Positions 10,722 to 21,971 are shown, numbered from the stretch's first letter. The stretch is 64,000 nucleotides of DNA from Leishmania mexicana MHOM/GT/2001/U1103 (GCF_000234665.1 NC_018324.1:1732942-1796941); one strand, 5' to 3'. Program-made: numbers and translations. The notes: generated by a model from the letters alone, not told the origin.

Positions 10722-11729
10722 ATGAACCCCGCCGCCCAAGGCGTTGCGCCGGCGGAGGAGGAGTCGCCGGTGGTGTGCACCGCAAACAAGTACATCTTCG
10801 ACCTGCACTCCTACGTTTGGAAAGAAAGTGACTGCCTTATACGGATTCCTCACCCGCACAAGGGCATGGGCCACGGTGGCATGCGAGTCTGCTATGCAGT
10901 GGAGGACGTGGATGAGGAGGGAGCTGGGACACCGATGGTGGCTAAGATGTTTCGCCGCAACATCAGTGACGTTGTAGAGAAAGACTACTTCAACGAGGGA
11001 GCCGCACAGTGCATGTGTGAGGAATTTGCGAACAACTTTAACCGCATTCACCTCACCAACGTTCACAAGCCGAACATTTCTTTTCTTCAGTGCTACGTAG
11101 TTCGCATCCCTCGCGATACCATCCCAGTTACTTCCCACAACAAACGTACAGGGTTTTTCTCTTACAAGACTCAAGATACAGGGGAGGTGATGTTTGTGAT
11201 GGAGCCGAGGCTGAGCGGCAAATTCACCAAGTACAACAGCAACTATGGCGAAACCTACCGCGAGGACAAAAAAGCAGCCCTCACCTCGTCGGAGGCGAAG
11301 CGGCGAACGGAGATCTTTGAAGCAGCAGAGGCCTTCTCACACTTTACCCTAGTGGAGAGTGGTGGCTCGATGCTCGTGTGCGATCTGCAAGGCGTTAATG
11401 ACTTTCTTACAGACCCGCAAATTCACACGGAGGACGGCAAGGGACTCGGCATGGGCAACATGGGGCAGGAGGGCATCGACAAGTGGATAGAGAAGCACGA
11501 ATGCAATGAGATCTGTCGCGCACTGGGTCTGCAGCCTTTGCTTGATGCCGTGCCCAACTCGACGGCGTCCCCGAAGACGGACAATGTGTATCTGGGACTG
11601 CGCGCCCAGCTGCAGAGTCAAAACCCTGTCCGTTTGCGCGATTTAGTCCCCCTGACCAAGCCGCTCGAGGAGATGACAGAGGCAGAGCGTATCGAGTACG
11701 CCTTGAAGGTCTCACGACTCACAGATTAG
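10722..11729 (+). CDS. Single-domain alpha-type protein kinase
   Basis: A 335-residue alpha-kinase with a full canonical site: K75 (VAKMF), E161 (MEP), the FTKYNSNYG segment, catalytic D221-L-Q-G224, TDP with D231 ten residues later (same spacing as catalytic and metal Asp in TRPM7), the GMGNMG loop with N246, and zinc ligands H207, H259, C261, C265. These mark an active kinase; the substrate cannot be told from sequence. The domain occupies residues ~20-275, followed by a ~60-residue tail. It is closest in the window to domain 3 of the protein at 1838-5227, sharing the VEKDYF, GFFSY and FTKYN segments, so the two are tandem paralogues. The open frame extends upstream to a GTG at 10593, but ATG 10722 is the first ATG after the predicted splice site. 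Confidence 0.93.
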   Translation: MNPAAQGVAPAEEESPVVCTANKYIFDLHSYVWKESDCLIRIPHPHKGMGHGGMRVCYAVEDVDEEGAGTPMVAKMFRRNISDVVEKDYFNEGAAQCMCEEFANNFNRIHLTNVHKPNISFLQCYVVRIPRDTIPVTSHNKRTGFFSYKTQDTGEVMFVMEPRLSGKFTKYNSNYGETYREDKKAALTSSEAKRRTEIFEAAEAFSHFTLVESGGSMLVCDLQGVNDFLTDPQIHTEDGKGLGMGNMGQEGIDKWIEKHECNEICRALGLQPLLDAVPNSTASPKTDNVYLGLRAQLQSQNPVRLRDLVPLTKPLEEMTEAERIEYALKVSRLTD

Positions 11730-12134
11730 TCCAGCGGAAAAAGACGTCGTGAGTGCTCCCTGCCAAGTTCGTGTCTGTTGAAGTCCATCGCAGCGGTTTG
11801 GCGAATATATGCGTGCAAACACAGAAACATATTTGCCGCTATGTGCTTTGTTTGCCCGTCCCGTTTGTGTTGGAGACCTGCACGCTTTGTCTGTCTTCTC
11901 CGCTTTCGTTTCTGCTTTACAGATTTTTCTGTGCTGTGCACTCTTGCCTGTTTTTTGTTTTCCTCTGTCCGTTCAGGTTTGTTTCTGTGTTGCACATGCC
12001 CTGCTTCTCTATCTATCTATGTATACTTTCCCCCTCTTCTCTCGCGTGGATAATGCCGCGGCTGGTTGGGATGTGCGGCAGCTTCACTTCTGCTGTGTGC
12101 GGCAGTGGCTCTTTTTGTGCTTATGTCCGTCCGC

Positions 12135-12787
12135 GATGACGCCCACCACCTCAGCGCGTGGTATCAGTGCCGACTAGCCACGCTATCTGGAAAAGCCACG
12201 AGGCTGCCGACTGCCCCTGGGTACAGCTGGCGGATGCTTCGTGTTGGTGCGCCAGGCCCAGAGCCGTTCTGCGCGGAGGCGACTTGCTGCCATCATGGTA
12301 TGCTTGTACCAGCACACTAGGAAGCGTGCCGAGGACTGGGTACGTATTGGAGAACAAGAGGCACGCCGATCGGCTCCACAGCGCATGCCTGCGAAGCGTA
12401 CGGCACCTCCGACGTCCCGGGCGGGTGGGCTGTGGGGAGGCGCGCCGCCGGCGGGTGGACGAGAGAGGGAGGGGGAGGCCAGAGAGAGAGCTGGTTGGAC
12501 GCGTGGCCCGATTCGATGGCAGGGCAGGGTGGGCGCGTCCCAGACGACCTGGATGTCGCCGTGGTGCGGCAGCGGCGGTGGAGCAGCTGTGGTTGCGTAT
12601 ACGTTTTTTTGGTTACCTTGTACTTGGTGGAATATGGACCCGCCGAAGGAAAATGAAAATGCCGCTAGGTATATATGTGCGGACCCCCCTGCCAGTATAT
12701 GTGACGCGCCCTGTGCAGGATGAGTGTGCACCTGTGAACCCACTCTGCATACGAGTGGGAGTGGGTTATGTTGTGTGTTGGTTTTCT
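12135..12787 (+). mobile_element. SIDER-like retroposon, family B copy 2
   Basis: About 650 bases matching 9421-10018, with 54 extra bases near 12190-12243. Downstream of 12279 it is collinear with copy 1 at offset 2768 and almost identical until both diverge near 12780-12790. Its opening shares the CACCTCAGYGCGTGGTRTCA-type signature with family A. The element lies between the single-domain kinase and the PSP1 gene, probably in the kinase 3' UTR. Confidence 0.75.
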
Positions 12788-14230
12788 TTGCTAGGTTGAT
12801 CGTTTTTCATCGTTTCCTCGTCGTATGCGCGAGGGAGCAGACAGTAGTGACGGACGCGGCAGGACTATTTTTTAATTTTTTTTCTGCGGTTTGCTTTTTG
12901 ACGTCTCGACCTCGCGTGGTTTTTTTTGGTGTGTTGGTTCTCCACCGCTTTCTGTACTCCTTTGCTTGGCGTGTTTGTGGCTGCAGTTGCGTGGGAGCGG
13001 GTAGTCGGTCGATAACTGCGCTTTGCTTTCGGTGCGTTGACAGGACCTCTTTTATCGATGGTTAAGCATATACCGTGCGTGAAGCAACTCTGATCTGACG
13101 TGGAGTTTGCCGCGTTTGACTGGAGAGGGCGGGAGTACTGCAAGCATCGGATGGCATTGTGTTGATCAAATTGCCACTGACTATTAGCTTGACCTGTGAA
13201 GCACATCCGAAAGCGCTACGTGAGTGACACATTTGCGCAAGGAGTGAAAACAAAAGTGAAGGGCATCTCACTCGCTGACGTGTTTGTATGCGGCCGTCTT
13301 GTTTCCCCCCTCTCTTTGTCGTCTCGTTCGAGTCCACAAGATGCCCATGCCGGAATCACGCGTCAGTTACTCAGAGGATGTGTTCCGTGATGGGTGCGGG
13401 GAGGAGGGGGATAGAGGTTCAGCGCATAGACCTGGTGTTTGCGCCTTTCCTCGTTTTGTTTGCGTCACCTTTCCCCTGCACGCCAGCTCGCATTTTCTCA
13501 CGAGCCCTCAAGCATCTCTTACCGCTCCTCTGACTTTATTTTTCGTCTTCCGTCTGCGAATAATGTACACCCCTCGCCATACTCTCGTTCGCTGCCGATC
13601 CCCTCACTTTCCTCTTTGTCCCCGTCTTCACTGGTGCATTCTACGCACCCCCGACACCATGAATCTACTACGCACAACCACACACACACACACACGCCGA
13701 CACACGCATTGCCATTGTGTCTCCGGTTTCTAGTAGGTATACTCGCTAGCACAAACAACACAGCCCGATTCAAAGCGGTTTCGTTCTTATTATTCTCTGT
13801 CGAGAGTTAACCTTTCCCTCCCCGCCTTCTTTCGCTGTTTGGTTGTTGCCGCTCTCGCGTGAGTGTCCCCACGTCTGCACGCTTTGTCCTCTCTTTTTTT
13901 TTCCTTTGCCCTTCTCGTTGTTGTTTGTTTTTTCGCGGTTCACGGCAAATTTTTTCATGTTGGTTTTTTTGTGTGTGCTTTGGGTGCCCACTCTCGCTGT
14001 CTGACCGTCTCTGTCGCTGCACTCGGCGTTGTCTGTCAACTATCCCTTTCTTTCTCTTCTGTTCGTTGTTGTTCTCTTGTTCTTAAGTCAAGCGGCCGCA
14101 AACAGCTTCTGTCTCCTTTAAGTCATAATACAGAGGCCTACACCGACACAGGCTCTGGGGCACAGAGAAGTTGAAGAGGCCAGAGAAAGGGAGTCGGTGC
14201 GGGGTGGGCAAAAGGGGCAACAACACAACG

Positions 14231-14260
14231 CTCGCATTTTTTTTTGCGTCACGTTCATAG
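14231..14260 (+). promoter_or_regulatory. Predicted trans-splice acceptor (PSP1 gene)
   Basis: A poly-T tract leads to CATAG with AG at 14259-14260. No ATG occurs between it and the ATG at 14409, although the leader contains the CA repeat. Inference from spliced-leader rules only. Confidence 0.4.
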
Positions 14261-14310
14261 GAGCCGAAAGAAACCGACCCACCACTACACCTTTGCCTGG
14301 TCACCAAAAG

Positions 14311-14319
<9 letters not shown>

Positions 14320-14347
<28 letters not shown>
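14320..14347. repeat. (CA)n microsatellite
   Basis: Uninterrupted CA dinucleotide repeat of about 28 bases within the predicted 5' leader of the PSP1-domain gene. Confidence 0.9.
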
Positions 14348-14408
14348 GCCATCGAACCCTGCCTGTCGTACAAATTCCGCTATAGTGGCGTTTCGCTTTG
14401 GTTGTTCG

Positions 14409-16166
14409 ATGCCGCAACCAGCCTCTAGTCAAGCCTTGGAGCGTGAGCAGCTGGCGAGTGTGGTGTGCAAGCTGGTGATCGATGCCGACGAGTTTTTTGC
14501 CCAGCAGCAGAAAACACTACAGCTCTCCTATGCCGAACTGAATAGCCGTATTGAACAGTTGCGGATGCGTGTGCTGCAGCAGCAACTGCAGCTCAGTCCG
14601 ATGCACACGATCAATGGCGGATACAGCAACATGAACCCGTCTCTTTTTTCAGCGCTGCACAACATCCCGAGTGCGGATCTACTGGGCCTCTCCGGGTCTA
14701 ACGGCGGCATGGTCGGCGGTGTCGCGACAACGCCAAGTGCCGCCAATGCTATGAACGCCACACCGATGCGTCCGAACACCGGTGGCGCGACTCGGTCGTT
14801 GATGGGCAGCCTGAACGGACCCAACGCGGTGCTGAGCATGAATGAGGCATTGTCAGAGAGCGCGCGTTCTAACAGTGCGCTTGGTGGTTATCTGAGCACT
14901 GCTCTGAACGGCAACAACGCAGCCACGGCAGGTCCGGGATCACTGCGCTCCTACAAGGCGGATGCCGTGACGCCACCGAAGAAGCAGCTAGCCCTCTCTC
15001 AGCCAACGAACAAGAGCCCTAGCATGCCACCGCCGCACTTGGCAGGTGGGTTGAACGTAATGTCCGCCATGGACGACTCCATCAGCGGAGAGTTTTTCTC
15101 AACGGCACCGAACAACAGCAACCGAAGCCACCACGACTCACTGATGGCGTCTCCGCAGGCTACACAGAAGCTGTCGCTGGTCGAGCTTATTGAACGCTTT
15201 AACATGTCGTCTGCACCCGTGAACACGGCCACTTCCTCCGCCTTCAACTTCGACTCGCTCTATGAGCAACTCACCGGCGGCGGCGGCGGCTCAGAGGAGT
15301 TGTCGCAGAGTCCAATCGACTACACGGAGAGGGCACCGAACGTGATTCCGACTAGCCAACCAGATAACGCTCAAGTGTCGCCAAGCGACCGCCATCATGA
15401 CAACGGTGGCGACCCGTCGCCGGACGCGAACGGCACTAGCGGTGGTGCCATGACGAAGAATAGCATTCCTATCGATACGCTGCGCGCCTTGCACGACCAG
15501 CATTTGACGACCAGCGTGCGTGTCGCGTACGAGCGGGGGCGTCCGAAGGTCTTGAAGATTGTCGGTGGCGCTGCCGACACGCCTGGGAAGCTTGGCATTG
15601 ACCCTCGCAGCAGCTGCGAGGTGCTCGTGGAGTTTAAACGGAAGCGGGTTCTCCAGTACGAATCACATGACTACGTTGCGCCGGGCAGCTACGTTATTGT
15701 CGGCGGCGACCGTGGCGAGGACCTGGGTCTCGTCGTGTACGTCTGGTGCGAGGTGGCGCAAGAAGGAAACGGCCACGGGCACGCAAGCGGTGGCGCCGGT
15801 TCGTCGGACAAGACTGCCTCTGCGTCGCGCAAGCGCAAGGTGGTCGGCGTTGGCCTGACGGACAGCAAACTGCCGCGCAGCATTGGAGTAGGCAACGGCA
15901 CCGTCTTGCGACTGGCATCTGAGACGGACGTGCAGCAGTTGCTCAGCACCCAGGCGGAACTGGAGCGCCGTGCCATTGATGTGTGTGCGCAGCTGGTGCT
16001 CGACCACTCTCTGCCAATGGTGATTGTCGACGCTGAGTACCAATTTGACAAGAAGAAGCTGACATTCTTCTACGAGGCCCAGCAGCGGATGGACTTCCGT
16101 GAACTGGTGCGCCACCTATACAAGACGTTTCGTGCGCGTATTTGGATGGAGTTGGTGGACGCCTAA
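14409..16166 (+). CDS. PSP1 C-terminal-domain protein
   Basis: A 585-residue protein whose last ~185 residues match the PSP1/RicT (YaaT) domain: a VEFKRKRVLQY start, GSYVIVGGDRGEDLG, an arginine/Ala segment (LRLASETD), then ERRAIDVCAQ, LPMVIVDAEYQFDKKKLTFFY, RMDFRELVRHLYKTFRARI. The ~25-residue Gly/Ser/Lys stretch after VYVWCEV is an insertion in this domain. The N-terminal ~400 residues have a short coiled coil (residues ~10-60, ELNSRIEQLRMRV) and then a Ser/Asn/Gly/Pro-rich, probably disordered region. PSP1 is known in yeast as a suppressor of DNA polymerase mutants, and bacterial relatives act in RNA maturation. An RNA-related role here is inference. The open frame reaches back to a TTG at 14244 through the CA repeat; ATG 14409 is the first ATG. 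Confidence 0.9.
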   Translation: MPQPASSQALEREQLASVVCKLVIDADEFFAQQQKTLQLSYAELNSRIEQLRMRVLQQQLQLSPMHTINGGYSNMNPSLFSALHNIPSADLLGLSGSNGGMVGGVATTPSAANAMNATPMRPNTGGATRSLMGSLNGPNAVLSMNEALSESARSNSALGGYLSTALNGNNAATAGPGSLRSYKADAVTPPKKQLALSQPTNKSPSMPPPHLAGGLNVMSAMDDSISGEFFSTAPNNSNRSHHDSLMASPQATQKLSLVELIERFNMSSAPVNTATSSAFNFDSLYEQLTGGGGGSEELSQSPIDYTERAPNVIPTSQPDNAQVSPSDRHHDNGGDPSPDANGTSGGAMTKNSIPIDTLRALHDQHLTTSVRVAYERGRPKVLKIVGGAADTPGKLGIDPRSSCEVLVEFKRKRVLQYESHDYVAPGSYVIVGGDRGEDLGLVVYVWCEVAQEGNGHGHASGGAGSSDKTASASRKRKVVGVGLTDSKLPRSIGVGNGTVLRLASETDVQQLLSTQAELERRAIDVCAQLVLDHSLPMVIVDAEYQFDKKKLTFFYEAQQRMDFRELVRHLYKTFRARIWMELVDA

Positions 16167-19100
16167 AACAACTGCAATGTGGTGTTTCTCATCGCCACCC
16201 GGGTCATGAGCACAAGGGATGCATTTTCATTTTCTTCTCGCTCGCACTTGTGCGATCCCTTTGTGCCCGCGTGTCATTGCCATGCGTGTGTGTGGGCGTG
16301 TTTGTGTGTGTATGTGTGTGCGCGTCGGCCCACCAAGGTTTTTTCACTTTCTCCTTTATAGATGTCACTGTTTACTTTTGTGTGTGTGTGTGTGTTTTCT
16401 TTTGACTACATTTCTTCCTTACAAAGCCGACGCACCCAAGCACGAGAGAGAGAGAGAGAGGCAGCAAGTGAAGTAACGAGACGGGGAAGCGGAGGCAAAG
16501 GAAAGGTGCACTTGTGGAGTGGAAAGGGGCGCCTCCGAGAGGGGTTTCTCTTCTTCTTTTTTTTTTTCGCCCGTTGCAGTGGTCAAGGGCGGGAGGGGGG
16601 AGGCGAGAGAAGACAGATGAATATCACGCACCACCAGATGAACGAAGAAATAATAAGAAAAAAAAGCACAAAAGGAGAAGAAACTCCGCTAAATAAAAGA
16701 TTGTGACAGGAACGGATTGCACGCGTAATCTCGTAATTCATTGTGCCGATTTGTTTAGCCTTTTTTTGTCTTTCTTACAGGGACCGTTAGGGGATATGAG
16801 AGACGGAGAGGGCCGAGGGAGAGGGTGACTGGTTCTTGTGAGATATGTGGATGGCTAGCGAATCGGGGATCTGCATGATTTCTAAGCCGTCATTGTTTTT
16901 TTTTTCCGGTCCGTGACGAGATGCTGCTGCTATGTTTTGATCTACGAGAGTAAAACATTCAAAAGGAAAGCAGCGCCAAGCTGCATCCGTTTCCGCACTA
17001 TCTCCTCTCCCCGTCTGCATTGTGGGCGCGTCCGCCGGAAGGGGTTGAAGGGGAGGAGCGGATTTCGCGAAAGAAGCCATAAGTTCTCCCTCAAGAACGG
17101 GTATCAAAGATGAAGAGGCTCGATTACCCCAGCGGGCATAGCGGCACGCATCTCCGCATCGCGACCAGTTGAATGGCTTTCCAATCTTTTTCTCCGTGAT
17201 ACCTTTGAAAAGTCATTCTTTTCGGTGAAAGAGACGTCCCCAAACTACACAAGTGTTTTTATTTTCCCTCTTTCACTTTTCCTTTGGTCGACCTTCGCTT
17301 CGTGATCATTGGGGGGTGTTCGCGTACCAGTGCACCCCTTCCCCTCGGTAGGGATCATCCCAGCGTCTCCTTTGTTGCCTACCACCGCCTTCTTTTTTTT
17401 TCTGCCCCTCTTCCCCCTCTCTCTCCCCCTCTCCTGTTTCGCTTTTCGCTGCCCCCCCCCCCTCTTCCTCTCCACCGTTTTTTGCCACCCTCTACCTATC
17501 CTTCTCTCCACCAGATTTTTTTTTCGTGCTTTCGACTTTGAGTTGTGCGGCTTTTTTTTCCACTCCCCTTCGTGTTTCACGACTTTCACTGCGACCTTTG
17601 TGTGAAAGCCCCCGCCACAATTTGGGCATCTGAATTGCACATGTGTTGATCTCTCGTTCTTCCTCATCTCGCCTTCTTGCGCCCCTGTCGTTCCTTCAGC
17701 TAGACTCTGTTATGTTGTTGCCTCTTCTCTTTTCGTTTTTTTTTCGGTAGACATGCGCAATGGGCGGCCACCGCGACGACTAGCGATCTCCAGTTCACGG
17801 CTTCTATCACTATTCCTGTATGTGTAGTGTAGCGCATGTGCACTTTTTTTTCTGCGGGGTGTTCAACCCATTTTTTCTTTGTTGTTGTTGCCTTTTGCGT
17901 TTCCAGTTCTGTTATCTTGGTCTACGCCATCCCTGCACGCTCCCCTCCTCTCCACCCTCCATGCTTATGCCGCACGATAGTGCTGGCACTTGCTTCTTTT
18001 TCTCTCTGCGCCTCGTGTCTGACACTTATGTATTTTGAGGTGATTGCCAGTTTCTCATCACGGCGGAGGACACCTCAGTGCGTGGTGTATCACACAGCCC
18101 TGCGCCTCCGTCTTTGTGGGAAGGATGCCCGGCAAGCCCTCCCCTCACCCTCTGCTCCCTCGGCCCCCCTGCCAATTGCCGGACCACTTGTGATTGTGAC
18201 AGGGTGAGGTACCCTACGCCGTGGGGAGGCGAGAGCGACGCATTGCTACTGATGCCGCCGGTGAGGTTCTGGACGGCGTTGTGTCGGAGCGACCCGCGAC
18301 AGTGAGCACGCTTGTGCCATCCATATGATAGGCAAAGTGTGAGCGTGGCTCGAACGTGTATCCGACGCGGACCTCGCCCTGCGCACTGGTGTGGTGAGTC
18401 TGAGTCACGCCAAAGGGGGTGCAGCAGGGGTGGCGACCGTCGCGATGGAGGGCGGCTGCGAGGCGGGTGGGTCGAGTGTGAGGCCGGGGCTGTGCTGTGA
18501 GATGGCTGAGTCGGCGCACCGCTGTAACGTGTGTGTGCCGAGGGTGGGAGGAGGAGGAGGGGGGGTGGGAAGTGCTTTGCAGCGCGCGGATGGACGTGCG
18601 ATTTTCAGCGAAGTGGTGGTAGAGCAGCGTTTGAGCTCATGGTCTACCGTGGAATTGGCCTGCTGAGCACCAAAGAAATTCATATCTGTGGCGCATTGAT
18701 GAGTCGGTTTTTTTATCTAGTGGTGCTGCTGTTTCTTCCCCATTTTTACCTGTCTTTGGAGCCTCTTGGGTGCTGTCTGGAGGATCTACAAGGTGTGCTG
18801 AGGTCTGTTGCTCTCCTCGTCTACTTCAGATGATGTTGCAGTTGTTGAGTCGACCTCTTCCAACTGTGACGTTTTGCTTTTTCGCTGGCTAGGGTGGTGG
18901 TGGCGCTGGGGGAGGACGAGTGAACGTATTTTTTGTTCACCGGCATGAATCTCTCGCTATGTTAGTGTGTTTCTCCACCGCCTACTCTACTGTTTTTTTT
19001 TTACGTTGGTCGTCGCTGTATGTGGTCTACACCGTGTTTGTGAAGAGTTTCGCGTTTGTTGTTGGTTTTTCATTTCTTGTCATGTGTTTTGATTGTGTTG

Positions 19101-20041
19101 TGTGTCGGTGTGATAGGGTCGTGCGCAACCGTTTATCAGCGCCGTGCGCTTTCGCATTGGACGCGAGACGCAAAGCGAAAAGGGAAGCAGAAGTATATAT
19201 ATTTATATATTCATACGAAATACAGCAGATCATGGAGAGAATAGGTGACCTTACAACAACAAATGAAGGAAGAGGGCGAGGGTGATTAGAAAGAAGCTTT
19301 AAAAGGATACCTCGTGTTGTTGTATAAGCGGAGTACGTGCTGATATCTGTTTTTGTCCTCTCTCTCCCCCTTTCTCTCCTGATCCGCTGGATCTGTGCGG
19401 GCGGCGTGAAGTCTAGTGAACTCCACGGCGTGTATCTTTTTTTTCTTGATCGTCGGTCTTTCGGATTTTCTTTTCGTGCGTGTCAATGTAACTTCTTTTT
19501 TGTGTGTGTATGTGTGTCTCTCTTACCAATAAGAGGGTGACTAAAACAAACCTTCCTCATGCCATCCCCAAAAAACGCACCAAAAACAACAACAAAAGCG
19601 AAAGCGGGGAAAAAGGTGACGGTCGTCTGGGGTGTAGTCGGTGAGCCCCCTTGATGTGAAAACTCAGTGCTGGCGACCGGCCATACCTGAAATGCAAGTG
19701 ACTGGCTCTCTGATGAGGATAGAGACAGATGAAGGTGCCGTGTGCTTATGATTGCGGCACAAGCGATGATACGACGTCGACTCGTATCACAGCTCGGTGA
19801 AAGTCTGACAAGTGTTGCGCATTGCAGTAGTTTTCCATCCTGATGCGGTCTGTGTCGTTGTCAATGACGGCTACAGTGGTCAGACAAGGATCTCACCATC
19901 ACTCTTCTATTCTCCATCTAAGAATTACTCGCATGTAACGAACTGCTTCCCATTTTTTATTATTATTACACGGAGGCACCCCTACTATGTGCCGCGCCGA
20001 ACCGCACTCCTTGAAAGACACACGGCTTGCCACAGAAAACC
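16167..20041. other. 3.9 kb spacer with a SIDER-like element
   Basis: No gene supported. It holds GT runs (16295-16400), a GA repeat (about 16444-16462), T/C-rich tracts near 17380-17530, family A copy 2 (18061-18656) and a short AT tract at 19195-19216. A region at about 19640-19880 is less T-rich but encodes nothing recognisable. Confidence 0.6.
18061..18656 (+). mobile_element. SIDER-like retroposon, family A copy 2
   Basis: Nearly identical to 7995-8590 across about 590 bases (offset 10066 at the start). Flanks differ completely on both sides, so the boundaries are well defined. It lies in the spacer between the PSP1-domain gene and the unknown gene at 20042. Confidence 0.75.
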
Positions 20042-21016
20042 ATGTCCACGTCCGCATTGAAAGTGTCTACTTTTTCGGCGGGTCTGCAGTTTACGAGCAA
20101 AGACATCCATGAACCTCCTGCAGATACTGCTGTCGATAATAGAAGCGGCGTATCTGATGGAGAGCCTCATGCGGCCGGTAGAAAACCAGTGAGGCCAGAG
20201 ATTCGCTGCTTCGAATCGGAGGAAGAGCGACTTGTGTGGAAAGCCGCCAGGCTGCGCCACAGCATTGAAACAGACTTGATGCCACGACAGGAGTTGGCCG
20301 AACGTGCCCTTCGACACACTCGTCGGCAACTTGTGAAAATACAGCGACTCTTGCCCAGTGCGGCCTTCCTGGCGTTCCGACAGAAGTGTGCCGCGTGGTG
20401 TGAGCGGCTGCGCCTCTTCGAAGAGCTCGTGGTGCGTACCATGTTGAGGGAAGCTGTAGACGGTGCCGCGCGCAGTGGTGAGGTGAAGGCACCTGCACGA
20501 TGGCGGAAGTCGAATCAATGGCCGGCCATCACCAATTTTCTCGAGCTGCAGCTGCATTTGTGCTACACAGTCGAGGGCAGTGCTGCGGTAGAAGCCTCTT
20601 CGCCAGACCATTCGAGCCGCGAGGCGTCTGCGGTTCACCGACATCTGGCCGCGATCTGGGCGGCGCAGCAAGAGCGTCTTCTGACTCGTGACCTTCTTGA
20701 AGGTTATTATACATTAAGGGACATTGTGCATGGCTGGGGAAGTGTCTGGCTCGTGCAGGTGTCTTGTGCGAGCGAGGCCGAGAACGTCAGCTCCACTGCA
20801 CGCAGTTGTCGGCCACAGGAGTCGGGCGGTTCATGCATCTGCCCGTTCCCCGAGTGGGAAAGTCTCTCTGCAGTGGATCAACTCACAAGCTACTCAAAAA
20901 TATGCTCCCACCACCTAACCGAAGACGTGGTGGAGTGCTTGGAAGCGCTCATGGTCACGCAGTTTGCGGGCGTGTGGTGCCACATCGAGTCCATTATCAG
21001 CGGTGTAAGCGCGTAG
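20042..21016 (+). CDS. Conserved-type hypothetical protein
   Basis: A 324-residue protein I do not recognise. Codon use and amino-acid balance are those of a real gene, unlike the surrounding T-rich spacer. Residues ~65-140 are charged and helical (EEERLVWKAARLR, then Arg/Gln-rich helices), with possible coiled-coil character. A middle segment (ITNFLELQLHLC) and a later one (LTRDLLEGYYTLRDIVHGWGSVWLVQV) are hydrophobic but too polar for confident membrane helices. Several Cys are scattered in the C-terminal third without a clear zinc motif. The open frame begins at a TTG five codons upstream; ATG 20042 in an ACC-ATG context is the start used. Confidence 0.7.
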   Translation: MSTSALKVSTFSAGLQFTSKDIHEPPADTAVDNRSGVSDGEPHAAGRKPVRPEIRCFESEEERLVWKAARLRHSIETDLMPRQELAERALRHTRRQLVKIQRLLPSAAFLAFRQKCAAWCERLRLFEELVVRTMLREAVDGAARSGEVKAPARWRKSNQWPAITNFLELQLHLCYTVEGSAAVEASSPDHSSREASAVHRHLAAIWAAQQERLLTRDLLEGYYTLRDIVHGWGSVWLVQVSCASEAENVSSTARSCRPQESGGSCICPFPEWESLSAVDQLTSYSKICSHHLTEDVVECLEALMVTQFAGVWCHIESIISGVSA

Positions 21017-21971
21017 TCGAACGTATCTGCGGTGCGGCTGCATGTTAGTGATGATCTTCAAGCATTTCCGCTTGTAAAGTCTACGCTCATCGCTTCCCGA
21101 GGGGCCGTGCGTCCACGCCTCCCCCCTCTCTCCTACTGTCTTCACTTTGGCACGGAGAGCGTACTTTCCCTTCGTGAGAATGCCGCTCTGCTGACTCTCA
21201 TTTCTTTCCGCCCAGTGCCGTTCATCTCTCGTGCTCTTTGTCTTTTCGGTCGAGGCAATCATGCTCGCGAGCACCTTTGTGCCTCTCTGCCTCACCCTCG
21301 TTTCCCGCCCCTCTTACGCTCCTTCTCTCTTTCGAGGAGTGCTGTGGGTGTGCACGCGCGTGTGACCGGATGTGCGCGTGTGCTTGACCACTAGGAAAAC
21401 TGAGGGTAGCACCCATGGCGACGGGCGCGTTGAAGTGTGGGTGCTGCACTGGACTGCTACTGGAAAACGATGTTCAGCTTGAAATCGGAAAAGAGAAGCG
21501 ACGGACAGGAAGTATGGGAGGGGCATATCCCTCTAAACCGTGCGAACAACTGGACACGTACGGACAGACCTCTGCGACAGCCTTGCACGTGTCGAGAGTG
21601 CTCGTGATTCATCCGAGACGTGGCGTGCCTCCATGCGGGACTGCTCCGACTACCTCGGGTATGGGTCCTCTGTCATATTGACCCCACACGCTCTCGTCTT
21701 CCACCTCTCCTTTTCCGTCTTACTCCTCTCGCTCTTTTCTCGTCCTTGTTGTTCTCCGTTTCCGCGTTTTCCGTGTTACCCTCTTTTTTTTCTGTGCGTG
21801 TTTGTGTGTCACACGCCTAGACGGCTGGTGCACAGCGCGCATTGATCACCGTCCGTCGCTTCTTGTTGCGTGCATGCTCGTCTCTGCCTGAGGCGCCGTA
21901 CAGTCTTGGCTCACAGATTTTTTTTGCTCGATAGTCTCTGTCGTTTCGTGTCCCCCTCTTTCTTGGGCCCA
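21017..21971. other. Spacer
   Basis: About 950 bases of T/C-rich UTR-like sequence. A short + frame beginning at ATG 21415 (88 codons) has no recognisable domain and is not called. The best splice acceptor for the next gene is near 21933. Confidence 0.55.
21916..21934 (+). promoter_or_regulatory. Predicted trans-splice acceptor (UTP18-like gene)
   Basis: A T-run followed by GATAG with AG at 21933-21934. The remaining 37-base leader to ATG 21972 has no other ATG. This would exclude the upstream GTG extension from the mRNA. Inference only. Confidence 0.4.

Larger units (their letters stand above)
11730..14408. other. Spacer with a SIDER-like element
   Basis: No gene supported. It carries family B copy 2 (12135-12787), T-rich tracts, short CA runs near 13680, and a CA microsatellite at 14320-14347 just before the next gene. 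A likely splice acceptor lies at 14259-14260. Confidence 0.6.

Noticed and set aside
14340..14370. tRNA T-arm-like GGGTTCGAT on the - strand
   Set aside because: The flanking bases do not pair into a five-base stem and no acceptor or anticodon arm can be drawn.
21415..21681. 88-codon ATG-started frame
   Set aside because: No domain, weak composition and spacer surroundings; could be a small gene but I cannot support it.
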